Assembly: GCA_026874595.1 (NCBI GenBank)
Contig: CM049306.1
Coordinates: 44,334,019-44,398,018 of the forward strand
Source of the DNA: Sipunculus nudus
Taxonomy: Eukaryota; Annelida; Sipuncula; Golfingiida; Sipunculidae
Length of the DNA: 64,000 nt
Direction: 5' to 3'
The translations under genes were made by a program, and so were the position numbers. The notes under the pieces are model-generated. The model had not been told where the DNA came from, ran no database searches, and saw only the letters and a list, made by a program, of their open reading frames with translations. Positions 24,573 through 35,824 of the stretch are shown here, in pieces. Numbering within the stretch: the first letter of the stretch is position 1; every line of letters begins with the position of its first letter.

Positions 24573-26377
24573 CAAGTGGCCCATGGGCCATGACGCTCAG
24601 CTGAATTTAAGGAATGTTAAACAATGAGCAAAATGATTGTCAGAGTGCCAAAAAAATCATGAATTTTGTAAAGAGTCCTTAGAAATGTCCGGTTTACGAG
24701 AAAACTCTTCAAGACGGATTGACATGCTAAATTTCAGACCAATACCTTGAACCACTCCTAAAATATGAGCAATTTTCGTCCAAAAAACATGTACTAATAG
24801 ACGCCACACTAAAACCATTGCAGATGGCACCACCAGTCTTGAGTACAATGTGGAGGAGTCCAAGATCTATGGATATGCACCAATTCAGGCCAATACAGCG
24901 AATCACTAGTGAGAAAAGAGCTTGTTTTTTATTCTACCAGGAAAGTAGGTGGCGCCACCTGTCTGGCTTATGAGAAAACTTTCCAAGATGGTTGGATATG
25001 CCAAATTTCATACCAATATCTTGAACCATTCCTTAAATATTAGCAATTCTCACCAAAAGCACATGTACGGATGGACGCCACTGGAAAATGATCGCAGGTG
25101 TCTCCACCAGTCTTGTTTACGAGATGTATGTGTTGAGGATCCATGAACATGCACATATCAACCCAATACATTGAAGAACCACTAAGACGAACATATGGCG
25201 AATGCACAGATGGACACTACGCAAAAACTATTGTAGGTGGCGCCATTAGGTCGCAATTATGAGACAGAGAGATCCAAGGTCTATGGACATGTAGACTTTC
25301 AGCACAATACATTCAGCCACTCCTGAGATATGGGCTGTTATCTCAAAGACACCCAGATTCATACTGTACTGAAAGGATTGCTGGTGGTGCCACCTGTCTT
25401 TGTTAGGCACAACAACACAGGTGAAGGAACAACTATGCTGGGTTTCGGAAAGATCGGACCAAGGGTCTCAGAGGACTTCTCTGGAAACTTAAGCAGAGAT
25501 TTTGTATCACATTTTAATTATTCTAAGCGGTACCTATGAGACACATAGCATGGAGGATATGGGTAACTGAGACCTAATTTCCACGGAGACTTTTCATGGA
25601 CCTCTTTGATGTCAAGGTAGAAGATTCCAGGTCCAGCAGTCACGATATGTGTCCTGTTAACAGATGACAGCTTTTTTGAAGGTTTCAAAAATAGAGAAAA
25701 AAAATCGTAAAAACTGAAAAAATACAGGTGGCGCCACCAGTTTGTAGGAACTAATGGAACTATCCATGATCAAAATTCAAACAAAGAATCATGGTGATCA
25801 ATGCAGTAGTTATTCAGATACTTGAGCTTTTGTATCATTTTTTTTTATTATTGTGGGGGGTAATTATGAGACCCATAGCTTGGAGAATATGGGTAACAGA
25901 GACCCAATATCAGATTTCCAGAGAGACTTTTCGTGGACCTCCTTTCATGTCAAGTGAGAAGATTCCAGGTCCAGCAGTTACGGTTTGTGCCCTGTAAACA
26001 GATGACAGCTTCTTTGAAAGTATATAAAATTGAGAAAAAATGGTATAAAATTGAAAAAATACAGGAACTGATGGAACACTCCATGATCAAAATTCATGCA
26101 ATGAATCATGGTAATCAATGCAGTTTTTATTCAGATACTTGAACTTTGTAACAAATTGTTCATCATTCTGGCGGGTACTTACGAGATCCATAGCTTGAAG
26201 AATATGAGTAACAGAGACCTTATTTCAGGTTTCCAAGGAGATTTTTCATTGACCTCCCTGGATACCAAGTTAGAAGATTCCAGGTCCAGCGGTTACGATT
26301 TGTGCCCTGTTAACGGAAGGCCGGCCTGCCGGACGGACGGACGACGGACAAATGGTGATTGAGCTAAAAATGCGGTT
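24573..26377 (+). mobile_element. Pearl/HINE-like element with tandem core
   Basis: Head AAGTGGCCCATGGGCCATGA then CGCTCAGCTGAATTTAAGG; core of diverged tandem units of roughly 330 bp, each with a GGTGGCGCCACC palindrome or relic (24952, 25235, 25729) and a GGGTAACAGAGACC-like stretch (25558, 25887, 26205); tail with a GGACGGACGACGGAC run and TGATTGAGCTAA. The long 3' hairpin seen in the 47051 copy is missing. Non-autonomous: no protein frame. HINE (Helentron-related) assignment follows the general design of pearl elements and is inference. Confidence 0.65.
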
Positions 26378-26425
26378 AAAAGTACTTTATCCGCTCATCT
26401 AACAATCGTGATTCTCATATTATAG

Positions 26426-26719
26426 GTCACCGAGTCTGTGAGCAAAAAATCTTTGTGGAGCAATAGATGCAGTGCTTTCAGCAAAGCATCAACGACAGGC
26501 TTGCTGTCAGCTGTTGACAACGTACTGATTGATCAAGGGAAACTGAAGCCTTCATGGCTGACATCCAAACCTCTCATTAAGTCTTGGTCCCTGTGTCTCG
26601 AGAACCGGTCGATCAGGTGGCACCTTAATATGCGGAGCGCCAGTCCATGTCTCCAGATTTCCGGGGGCAATGCTCACATTTTCTATATTGGTCGGAGGTT
26701 GTTCAAAGTTAATGACTGA
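26426..26719 (+). CDS. Candidate terminal exon, unknown product
   Basis: After a TATAG acceptor the frame is open for 97 codons to a TGA at 26717-26719, in DNA richer in GC than its flanks. The peptide is Ser/Lys/Trp-containing and ends FYIGRRLFKVND. The acceptor lies about 50 bp after the end of the pearl/HINE-like element at 24573. An internal donor-like CAG then GTGGCA at about 26617 would allow a shorter exon ending in phase 2. The minus strand of 26567-26715 is also exon-like (acceptor GTTCAG, Pro-rich peptide starting INFEQPPTNIENVS, possible donor GTTTGG), so strand is not settled. Confidence 0.3.
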   Translation, partial: VTESVSKKSLWSNRCSAFSKASTTGLLSAVDNVLIDQGKLKPSWLTSKPLIKSWSLCLENRSIRWHLNMRSASPCLQISGGNAHIFYIGRRLFKVND

Positions 26720-26739
26720 ACATATTTTATCCACCACAA

Positions 26740-28424
26740 AACAACGCTCTTTGATAAAATATAAATGGGGTAGTGTATACCAATTATAGTGAAGCAGACC
26801 AACTGACGGAACAACAATATTTGATTAATTGCAGGCGTACTTTATTGCATGATGATTTGTGCAGTCATTTGAAAAAAACCTTTGTTGCAACATGCATCTG
26901 ATTGTTATTAATTTCGTGTTAATTGAATGTATCCTGCTTCTGGTTTTCAGGTCATAGAGAAATTATATATTCATTTTATATAATTTACAAATATAAATAA
27001 AGAAAATTTCGTCATTTTATATTAAGCGGGCGTAAACACTACAGAATCCATAGAATCAATGAGGTTTTTTTTTTTCAAATGCAGAAATATTTCGATGTAT
27101 AACATTTTTCTTACTGAAGAAGCTGCCAAAAGCTGCCAGTATTGTAGATCCATAAGAGATTTATGTATAAAGTGCTTGCATCTCTCTTAGCATGCCGCTA
27201 TGTAATAACAATACAACATATGCTGCTCATCATAAACACAGTCAATCTAATCTATACATGAAACTGATGAGCACCGCACCTGGGCGTATTTTTGTGAGCA
27301 TTATATCTTTGATGTTTAAAGAATTATGTTGTTTTTTTGTTCTTCTTTGATGAGAACCGAATCCCCCTCCCCCATCCTCCTCTTTATTAGTGCCTATCTA
27401 TCAACAGTTTCGTATTCAAGCAGAGTTAAATATATGTGTCCCTCCATCATTTAGCTACAGCTAAAGACTATATAAGTTGTTTGATTCGAAAGAGTTTCTA
27501 AATCGTGATGGCAGCCATCCCGAAAACTGTATTGCTATAGTGTTGTTACTATCGCAGCGATATTGGGCTATAAAAGCTATTAGTAAGGATCCAATCAACC
27601 CAAAAGAAATCTTGTGAATGAACAAATAAATATTATCTCCGCGCCTTGCATTTTAAAGCTGTCCTAGGGTTTTCAACGGGTAGGAATTAAAATACATACA
27701 CAGAGAGATATATAAGTATGCAGAGTTATAATTGGACCTTTTCCTCATATGGGGGTAATCTTGAAAAACTTTCAAATTATTATTAGTTATTGAGTGGTCA
27801 GTCTGGTTTATAAGTCAAAGCTCGCAGACGTATACTGGTAAAATATTCAATGATAACAGGTAATGAATACAGGTCCTGGAATAATCATATCGGAGTAACT
27901 CTATTTTTTAAGAGTCCGAAATTTAAGTTTCACGAAAGGTTACAAATTATGATGTTTACATGTATTTCTTAAAAATGCCTTATTTTATTTTTTTAGATAT
28001 GAACAGATCATTCTTGCGTATGCACGTTATATACATGGACAGCTTTATCATGAACCTGTTTAGCACTGTAGGGCTGCAACCATAACTTTTATTGGGCAAA
28101 ATATGAGCCGTTCAATAAAAATCGCAAGAAATACATGTTGATATTATAATATGTTGTGCTCTGTGGATCACGGTAACGACAGCTGAGTCTAATTCCGGTA
28201 ACGCTATCTGGTATTATGGTCCGGACACTGCAACCTGGTTCAGCCCAGGCAACAAGAAGCATAGAGAAAACACCGTCTCTTCCATATACATGTACCTAGT
28301 ATTGCGCTGTTAAGACTTTGCTTGATCTTCAATAGTTAATCAACATTTAGGCCTTTGTATTTATTTTTAAGAACTTATTCTTACCAGCACAACAATATTT
28401 CCCGGATTTATCAGTATCGCTTGT
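26740..28424. other. Intergenic stretch
   Basis: AT-rich; no supported feature. Confidence 0.6.
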
Positions 28425-28670
28425 CCATGATAGAGCAGTAAAACAATACTAAGATTAGAAAGCTGCATTCTTATGAATGCAAGCCTCTGCCACTCACTTA
28501 TTCGGCCAATATATACCATAATTTCATTCGTGCCCAAGTGACTATTCCTTGATGACGGTCCTGGATCCGGATCATACGCCGGATCTGCCCTGGTGATTTA
28601 TGAGATTCCGTTCATGGTTACTCGAATTATGTTGTGATCAAACACTCAAACATAAACACACACGCACACA
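28425..28670 (-). repeat. Old interspersed repeat, copy 3
   Basis: Minus-strand copy with the same order as copy 2: TTGTGATCACAACATAA-like start, ATGATCCGGATCCAGG, CGTCATCAAGGAATAG, then the tail GGCAGAGGCTTGCATTC and TTTCTAATCT. Flanked by a short CA-rich run at 28655-28676. Confidence 0.65.
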
Positions 28671-28679
28671 CACACACGG

Positions 28680-29639
28680 CGGAGGCAATAACTGTACTCT
28701 TGGGTAGACGAACCATCCTCCTAAATCATTTCCTCCTTGAATTCGTACCCATGTTGGGGAATAAAGATAAACTGTAACATTTAAAAAAATCATCTTAAAT
28801 GCAGGGCTGATAGTATTAATGCTGAGGAATCATGACGTTTTAGATAGAACATTACAGCTATGCTAAAATTTAAGGTAACTCTACCGGGGTAGGCGAACAA
28901 TCATCGTAAAATTAATCTCTTCATTGAAATAGTTACTTTTTTTTAAGAATATAGATCACCTGTTGAATATTTGAAAAAACACTCTTTAATGCAGATATAA
29001 TTAATGCTGGTAAAAAACCATGACATATGAGATTTCGGATCGATTTGGGGGGATCCTTTGGGACTTCACTCCCTTGCGATTCCACAGAACGAAAAAGAAG
29101 TCATGAGTTATTTAGAGTTCTTGTAACTCCCTTTGGGCACGTTGCTTGTGTGCTTAAACCAATGAAATGAAATATATCAGCCAGTGGAAGCTGCCTCGGA
29201 GTTTGAATAAAGGTTGGCTATCGCATTAACTGCCCCACTAGCGATTTCTAGGGACCTTCATTATCGCCCCCATTAATAACATGAAGTGCGGGAGTAAAGC
29301 CTCGCCTCGGGCGTTCAATCATGCCCAGATGCTCCGCAGCTAAGTGTAGCTTTAAAGTGTTACAGCTGTAGCACTCAGCGTATCTCCATTCATTTCAGGC
29401 TGTCGAAGCAATGCTTCAGATTTCTGCTTGATGTCATATTGGATATTTCACATTTTAATATCTACGGTCTCTTGCGCCGTGTTTGTTACAAGATTACATG
29501 ATGTATATGAGCTATTGTGCAAGTATAATATTCTTGCCTCATACGATTCCCTGTATCCCGTTGGTGTTAAGTACTTGTATACTTGAAATTAGTCAGTGCT
29601 ACATGTGTATTGTTACAAGACAAATTGTTGAGGGGGAAA
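28680..29639. other. Intergenic stretch
   Basis: Two loosely similar passages (28690-28850 and 28865-29030, sharing GTAGACGAACCATC / GTAGGCGAACAATC and AATGCAG) suggest an old local duplication; nothing coding. Confidence 0.5.
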
Positions 29640-29760
29640 TTCTGGGCCGATCCGGGTGTCGAACCCCAGTGGGTGGCGCAAGTCCGGCGTACCAACCGTT
29701 TCGCTTGCAAAGCAAGCTTCACTAGCGCGACAGTTCGGTCCGCTTTTATTTCACCCCGTA
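29640..29760 (-). mobile_element. Possible tRNA-derived SINE fragment
   Basis: The minus strand carries a B-box-like GGGTTCGACACCCGG and a tRNA-like palindromic stretch (GCTTGCTTTGCAAGC) upstream. The A box is not clear. A decayed SINE is likelier than a gene. Confidence 0.4.
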
Positions 29761-30265
29761 ACAGTAAGGAAAGATACAGGATCTGACTTTATTAGTTTCT
29801 ATGATATAAATGTGGCTTGGCGCATAAGTATAATCATAGTATCCATATACTTTATCAGTGTCCGGTTAGCAATGAGTTTCAAAATGTTATATGTTTGTAG
29901 TGTGTTATAACGTTTCACGCTTAGCTGACTGTTAGTCATTTGAGCTATATGCGATCATTTTTTTTTGTAGTCTTCCGTCCGCCAGGTCTGACATGTAATG
30001 CTATGTCCTCTGCAGAAACCGAAAAGTAGGTCACATTGTGATCCATATTTATTTGTATGAAAACTCAAGTCCCAGGAAGTTCACACAAAAAGTCGTATTT
30101 CTCATCTTTAAACTTCATTAAAACCTTTATACTATAATTGATCTTGGAGAAACATTAACTGGTAGAGAAGCTGATATATATAGCACCATATTGATAGTCC
30201 AGTCTATGAATACAGACAACTTGAAGTATTTGCTTTCTGGGAAATATATATTATGTCACTGTTAC

Positions 30266-30640
30266 CTATATCCCATGTGCTATGGCTTTTACTTTTAAAT
30301 TCAGATAAGCGCCATGGCTTATGGTCTTTACGTTCACCGAGGTTATGTTTTCCGCCTTCTGTGCATTCTCCTGTCAGGATACAGGCAAGGGAAAACCACA
30401 TTATATGTTAAGGTGATTCCGTGTAAACGGGCCGATCCAGTAAGACCGTTTGCTTTGCGGAGGTGTGCGCTCAACTTGTACCATTCTAATTTATACCTAC
30501 TTCCAGATGGAGAATTATTATTCTACACCTTACCTGTCGGGCATGATGGCCAACTGATTCACCATTAACGTCCACAGTAACATGTCTACGGCGGCCATGC
30601 CAACGGTTAATGCACCATAAAACTGCCCGGTTTCGGGATG
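30266..30640 (-). CDS. Candidate two-exon minus-strand gene fragment
   Basis: On the minus strand, exon one (about 30640 to 30534) ends CGACAG before a perfect donor GTAAGG. A 163-bp intron (30533-30371) ends in an excellent acceptor (CCTTGCCTGTATCCTGACAG). Exon two (30370-30266) continues in phase 0 for 34 codons to TAG. Peptide pieces are VTVDVNGESVGHHARQ and ENAQKAENITSVNVKTISHG. No family is recognised. The plus strand has a competing frame (30314-30568, 84 codons, start context GCGCCATGG, hydrophobic YVFRLLCILL near the start), also behind a good acceptor at 30304. One strand must be the shadow; I slightly favour minus. Confidence 0.3.
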
Positions 30641-30734
30641 TAGTAGTTCTTAACCTTTCATTTTATTAACCAACCATCTTATTTGATCTCCAGTTTCCAC
30701 AGAGCCTTTAGTACTGTATCACACCCACGTAACT

Positions 30735-30880
30735 TTAAAGCGTCCTGTCACCAACAGTTCCAAGTGATTAAGCGGGCCCAATTTACCACGATCTGCAGAG
30801 TCTACGTGGCCGACGCCCAGGTTGACGATGCTCAAATGGCCGGCACTCAACTTGTCCGTCGCACTAAGAGCGCTCTGTAG
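30735..30880 (-). other. GC-rich segment open on both strands
   Basis: Minus strand: an acceptor-like ACATCTACAG precedes 48 open codons starting SALSATDKLSAGHLSIVNL and ending TGA. Plus strand: 59 open codons from about 30703 end in TAG at 30878-30880. Both look protein-like in composition. It sits 100 bp from the candidate minus-strand exons but does not join them in a clean phase. Confidence 0.25.
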
Positions 30881-31328
30881 ATGTTATATCTATAAAGTAT
30901 TTTTTATCCTGCAGCGACAGACTGGACTAATACTTGTATAGATAAGCAGATTACATTGTTTACGTCAGGATGACATTTTTATTAATTTCCTGACAGTCAA
31001 CGCTAGCTTAGAGGAGTGACAGATTGTCCATTTTCACATGTCACTCTGGAAATCAGATGCTAAGTTTGTGTGTATTCATGCAAGCCTTACATAGCGCATT
31101 TTTTTACTGTCATATGGCATTCCTTTCAACTGACCTGGCAACCCTCCTTTTGTGGCAAATTACGCCGGGTAAAAAGTAGTCTGCCATAAATTCCAACGCC
31201 ATATTTGTCGTAGAAGTGCGAAAAAAATCGATGTACGCCATTATTTGGTCATTCACCATATCAGTGTGTTTGGACGCACATTGGACAATGGTCAACACGG
31301 GTTACTTTCACGTTGGTTATAGTTACAG

Positions 31329-31465
31329 GCACCGCCGTCTGGTCGTGGAATCGTTGCTGCTCGTTACCAGCACGACTATCATATGGAGACCAAAGAGGGA
31401 TTTGTGAATACACCAAAATTAATGAGCATGGCATTTCAGATAAAAAGTGTCCGCCGTGTCAGCAG
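31329..31465 (+). CDS. Candidate cysteine-rich internal exon
   Basis: Between an acceptor (ATAGTTACAG ending 31328) and a donor (CAGCAG then GTCAGG at 31466) lie 45 open codons. The peptide has a CC pair, a single Cys 14 residues later, then a CPPC motif near the end, plus two Trp. This spacing would suit a disulphide-rich extracellular domain, but I cannot name one. The exon would start in phase 1 and end in phase 0. The minus strand at 31145-31298 is also open with a CAG-type donor (GCCAG then GTCAGT). Confidence 0.28.
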
Positions 31466-31519
31466 GTCAGGAATAAATATTGGTACGTCACAGGTTTCAC
31501 AAAGTTAACATTCTGATAA

Positions 31520-34500
31520 ACGTACGGTTAGATTACCTAACTGTTACACATTTCATTTTGCAGAATGTCGCTTACAATATATATCTTCACTAAATGTAAT
31601 ATAAACCTATCGTAATTAGAAGTACATTTGAAAAAGATCCAGCAATCTGATGTTTAGAAATCAAGAGTTAAGTTGTCAATTCCCTCGCAATTCATCGGGG
31701 CTTCTAAATACACCAATGGGTTTGGTATAAAATGCAGTGAAGATAATGAGATATATATACAGACTGTGTATGTGCATGCATTCCCTCTCATTTTCCTTGG
31801 CTAACATGGGACACGAGAGGAAAAACATGCGTTAGACGACTGTTGGAAAAAGATAGGTTACATTGCGTCAGTACATTTTTTAACGAGACGTGGCCCATAA
31901 ATTACGGAATTAAACATGAACAAAAACAAGTTGAATTATAATTAAACGTAATCCGATACACAAATATACTGTAACAAAAACGGGTATATATCACAGAACT
32001 CAAATTTATATCATGAAAACTTCATTTCCTTGACATACCTAACGCTATATCAAAGAACTAACATAGAATGATCACAGAAGATGAGAGTGCTTCAGGACGA
32101 TACAAAGGAAAACGGAAATAATAACACGGCATGTAGCGTCATCGGAACACAATATATACACAAGTGTTGTTCGCATGCAGATTCACGGAGTGTACACCAA
32201 CATGGGTGCAACGTCAACAATAACGAGCGGGAAATTATAGGAGCAAAAATCTGCCGTGGCAAACGTACTGTATGAGAGTATTTACGGAACATGAGTTGTT
32301 TGAAGGATCTTTGTAAACATTCACGGCGCCCCATGGTAGATTTATGGTGTTTTTAATGTTTGTTGACGGCTGATTTTGAATTCTTCGAATTCATGCCAAG
32401 GGGCCGGTAGGTGTAAGGGTATTTGTAACTATTCTTTATCCTTTTCTGTTTTATCTTAACTATGTGTCCGTGCTTGGAAGGTGAACACTTTAAGTACAGG
32501 TATACAGTAAGCGTGTGATATAGTGGCTGGCATGTGATTTCAATGTCTCATGCAGCAGGTATGAATACATGATGAACGTTTTAATACAAAAATAAATACC
32601 TCGCAAGGTGTGTGATTCAGGGGCCGATATAGAGGGCGTAAGGGGTGCGCGTCCCCTCTTTTTCGATGTCAGATACTGGGAAATGGTATTTAAAACGCTT
32701 AAAAAAATCAGCAGCAGATTTTGCTGTCTCGAGCCGTTTTCTTCCTTCTCTGTACGCGAGGATTATGTAATAAGTGCTATAACACTCAAGAACATCTACT
32801 TACTGGCTGTACCAGGGTGTTGAAACCCGCTTTTCTAAGAAACTGTATATACACTGTGATTTAAATCAATTAAAAACAAAACAAAAAAAAAAAAACCCTC
32901 GGAGAATCCACATGAAAATTATTCTTCAAGACCCTCTGTTCTCAGTTAAATATAGAACAAACACCCCATGTGGCCGAAAAATGTACACACGAACATGTGT
33001 TTTCTTTATGATCTTACATCGCATGCAGCCTTGCTTGGCTAAGTGTATTTTCTTGGCGTGAATATTATTTTAGAAATACTCATATTGAAAGAAGAAACAT
33101 AAAGACAGCATTTTCTTACATGAAAATTATATACCAACATGTTCCTGGTGCATATTATCCCTATACAAGTCTGTCACGGGGAACTTTTTTTTTGCCATGA
33201 GGTTTATATTAGTCTATCACACCGGGTGTGGGTAAGGGGAACTATGTAGGTTTGTATTTTTACAGCTGACGTACAAAACATGGTTCACAGTGTGCCGCTG
33301 TATTTACACAGTCCATCAAAGCAGAAAGTCTTGCTTCTGATTTCTTGTGGCGCATCGGCGAACATAATTTGACCCGGATAGATTTTCTTTTTTTATGTAG
33401 CTATGATCCTGTAGTCGTATGATGTTGCAAGAATGATGTTGAAGCAGAAAGACTTTTCTGTATCTGTAATCTTTTCGCTTTTGAGAACGTAGAATCCAGT
33501 AACGATTCAAGCATTTTATGCCTTCAGATTCCCCAAGAAGTTAAACCGTCGTATTCGGAGTTTTATTTATCAAATACACAGACCTGTATTTGATGTTCGT
33601 AACGTAAAACAATTACCGCGCAAGGAATGAGATTTTGCCAAAATGGTTCCGGGAATTTTCAGAGAATAAATTTATATCCTTCCGATTCTTGTAATACCAG
33701 GAATATTCAATGGGTCCTACATCTCGTGCAGATAGTCCGCACTGTGTGTTAAGCAAATAAATACTTTCCCTTCTAAAGTAAGTACGTCAGTGTCACATAA
33801 ATAATCGACTACTTTCTGCAGTCACGGAAAACAGCTGAACCACCTTGCTGTATCCTCTTACAGCTGTTACAAAAAAATTGTCTAAATTGTTCATGTGGAC
33901 CATAAAACGTTTATTTATATCCAGTTTCTATTCATCTTACTTTTGTTCACTCTTGGTAGTTTACGGTCCGGTTATAAGATGATGAGAGTTTTGCAAAGGT
34001 GTCTTTTTTAATTATGCCTATATACATTCAGTAAATGTAAATCGGTTCTGTCTGCCTGCCTGCACATGTGCAACAGTAGTATTAGGTGTACATATTGTAT
34101 TGCAGGAGCTATGCAAATGACTTAACCAGTTTTTATATGCTTTGTTTTTTTTAACTTGGGACAAAAACATGTTTACTGCAATATTTACTTTAGATTTATC
34201 ATTTTAGGATAAATATTTCGATATTTATATTAATATTTACTTTTTTATAATATAGTTCGAATTTCAAGATAAATGTGTGTTCATGTATGTGTATTTCCCC
34301 CTTAAATAAAGCAAATATGCGCTGTGTTAACTTACCGTTTGATGACGTATTTGCAGCTATTAACGTGTTTATTGTTCATGTTTCCAAAAAAAAAAAAAAA
34401 AAAAAGATTGGCGAGAAGGTTGAGATGGGGAGAACAGGAAAAAACAAAAGGGGTTACTATGCCCACAATAAGTCTAGTTATCTTTTGAATATGGACACAT

Positions 34501-35215
34501 TTTCAGACAATTCGTCTCAAGTGAGATACTCAATGGTTATAATGCATAGTGAGTTTCATCAAAATTCATAAATACCCTGGTAAGTTATGGTGGCGACACC
34601 GCAAAGACATCTGGTGACCTTTGACCTCATATAATATCTGCGGAAAGCGCAGAGAATTGAACTCAGACCAGATTCTTTATTGTATATAAGTGTTTATAGT
34701 GATTTTCATGAAAAAGTAATCGAATTTTACCCGGAAAATTATCGGTGATGTACGAGGCAGATGAAAGGACACAGCCCTTGACGTAATACGACCCATCTAT
34801 TTCACGGGCGTATAACTCCCAGAGAAAAATCATGCAAAACAGGCTAGATTCAATCGTAGTTGTAGCATGACTAGCCAAATTATAGTGAAAGTGCTGACTT
34901 ATAGTATGGCTAACATATTAATGACACAAATCCAAAACCCAATCAAGGATCTTCATGTTTATGCACCCTTCCGCCAGAAGGTAAGGCACTGTGGGGCACC
35001 CTAGACTACTCGTCTCAACTGTCAAAAGCAAAATGTGTAACTTTTCAAGGCAATGCCTTGGGTTCACATTTCACTTGCTTATTTCGTGGAGTCTTTTGCC
35101 ACAAAAGCACCAATTTTTATGCAATTTGCCTTGAAACACTTTTTTTCGAACGTATTTGAACATATTTCATTTTACTATTCGCTACGCTGTTGGTGTATTG
35201 AGAACCCCAAATGCA
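31520..35215. other. Intergenic stretch
   Basis: Holds the transposon-like end at 32615 and a poly-A run at 34386-34405. Short frames at 32092, 33316, 34275 and 34663 lack support. Confidence 0.55.
32615..32690 (+). mobile_element. Possible DNA-transposon end
   Basis: CAGGGGCCGATATAGAGGG then GTGCGCGTCCCCTCTTTTT resembles the CAGRG-starting ends of hAT-type remnants. The matching right end is not found. Confidence 0.25.
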
Positions 35216-35229
35216 TTTACAGGTTTGAA

Positions 35230-35814
35230 GCAGAGCTGCCAATTGCCGCCTGAATCCTGACTTCCGGCAGGACCCATATCACATCTCCGGTCGGGTGGCC
35301 AGCCAGCCAATCAACGTGCTAACATTAAATAATGAGCCTTCACCTCTGCATACCACAAGTAGGGAAAAGGGCTAAACCACCACAGTTTGGGATGTTTGTA
35401 AATATTACATAAATTTACATGTTTGATAAAAATACAATGAATAACCCATTGGCTGCTAGAGTAAAACTAGGGAAGCGGGCCGGAGTAGTCACTACCCGAG
35501 GTGGGGATATGGAGACTTCACTTATAAATATAATTTGATGACAAAAAATGGCAATATGCCTCTGCCCGGTAGACAAATTTCACCATGTTAACTCCTAACA
35601 ACAACTTTCTGAAGTCCGCTAGCCTCATATATACAAGTTTTATCAGCTTGGTTCGGATTCAAGCGACGCATGCCTATGGGGGCGATCTTTATGTGTTTAA
35701 TTGTTAGAACAGCGACAGAGGCGCAAGTTGATTGGCTGGCTTTCCACCCGACCGGAGGTTGTGAAATGGTCCCAACCGGAGGTAAGGATTCAGGCGGCAA
35801 TTGGCAACTCTGCG
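35230..35814. mobile_element. MITE with about 92-bp inverted ends and 8-9-bp target duplication
   Basis: The left arm (35230-35322) and the inverted right arm (35721-35813) match over about 92 bp, for example CAATTGCCGCCTGAATCC and CTCCGGTCGGGTGG. The element is flanked by GGTTTGAA at 35222-35229 and 35815-35822, a perfect 8-bp direct repeat (9 bp with one mismatch). The interior is about 400 bp of non-coding DNA. Ends include CAGAG, which with an 8-bp duplication suggests hAT; a 9-bp duplication would suggest Mutator-like. The open frame at 35588-35800 is inside the arm and is not a gene. Confidence 0.88.
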
Positions 35815-35824
35815 GGTTTGAATG

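Noticed and set aside
24949-26362. Several frames of 65-84 codons
   Set aside because: They fall in tandem units of the pearl/HINE-like element and are not preserved between units.
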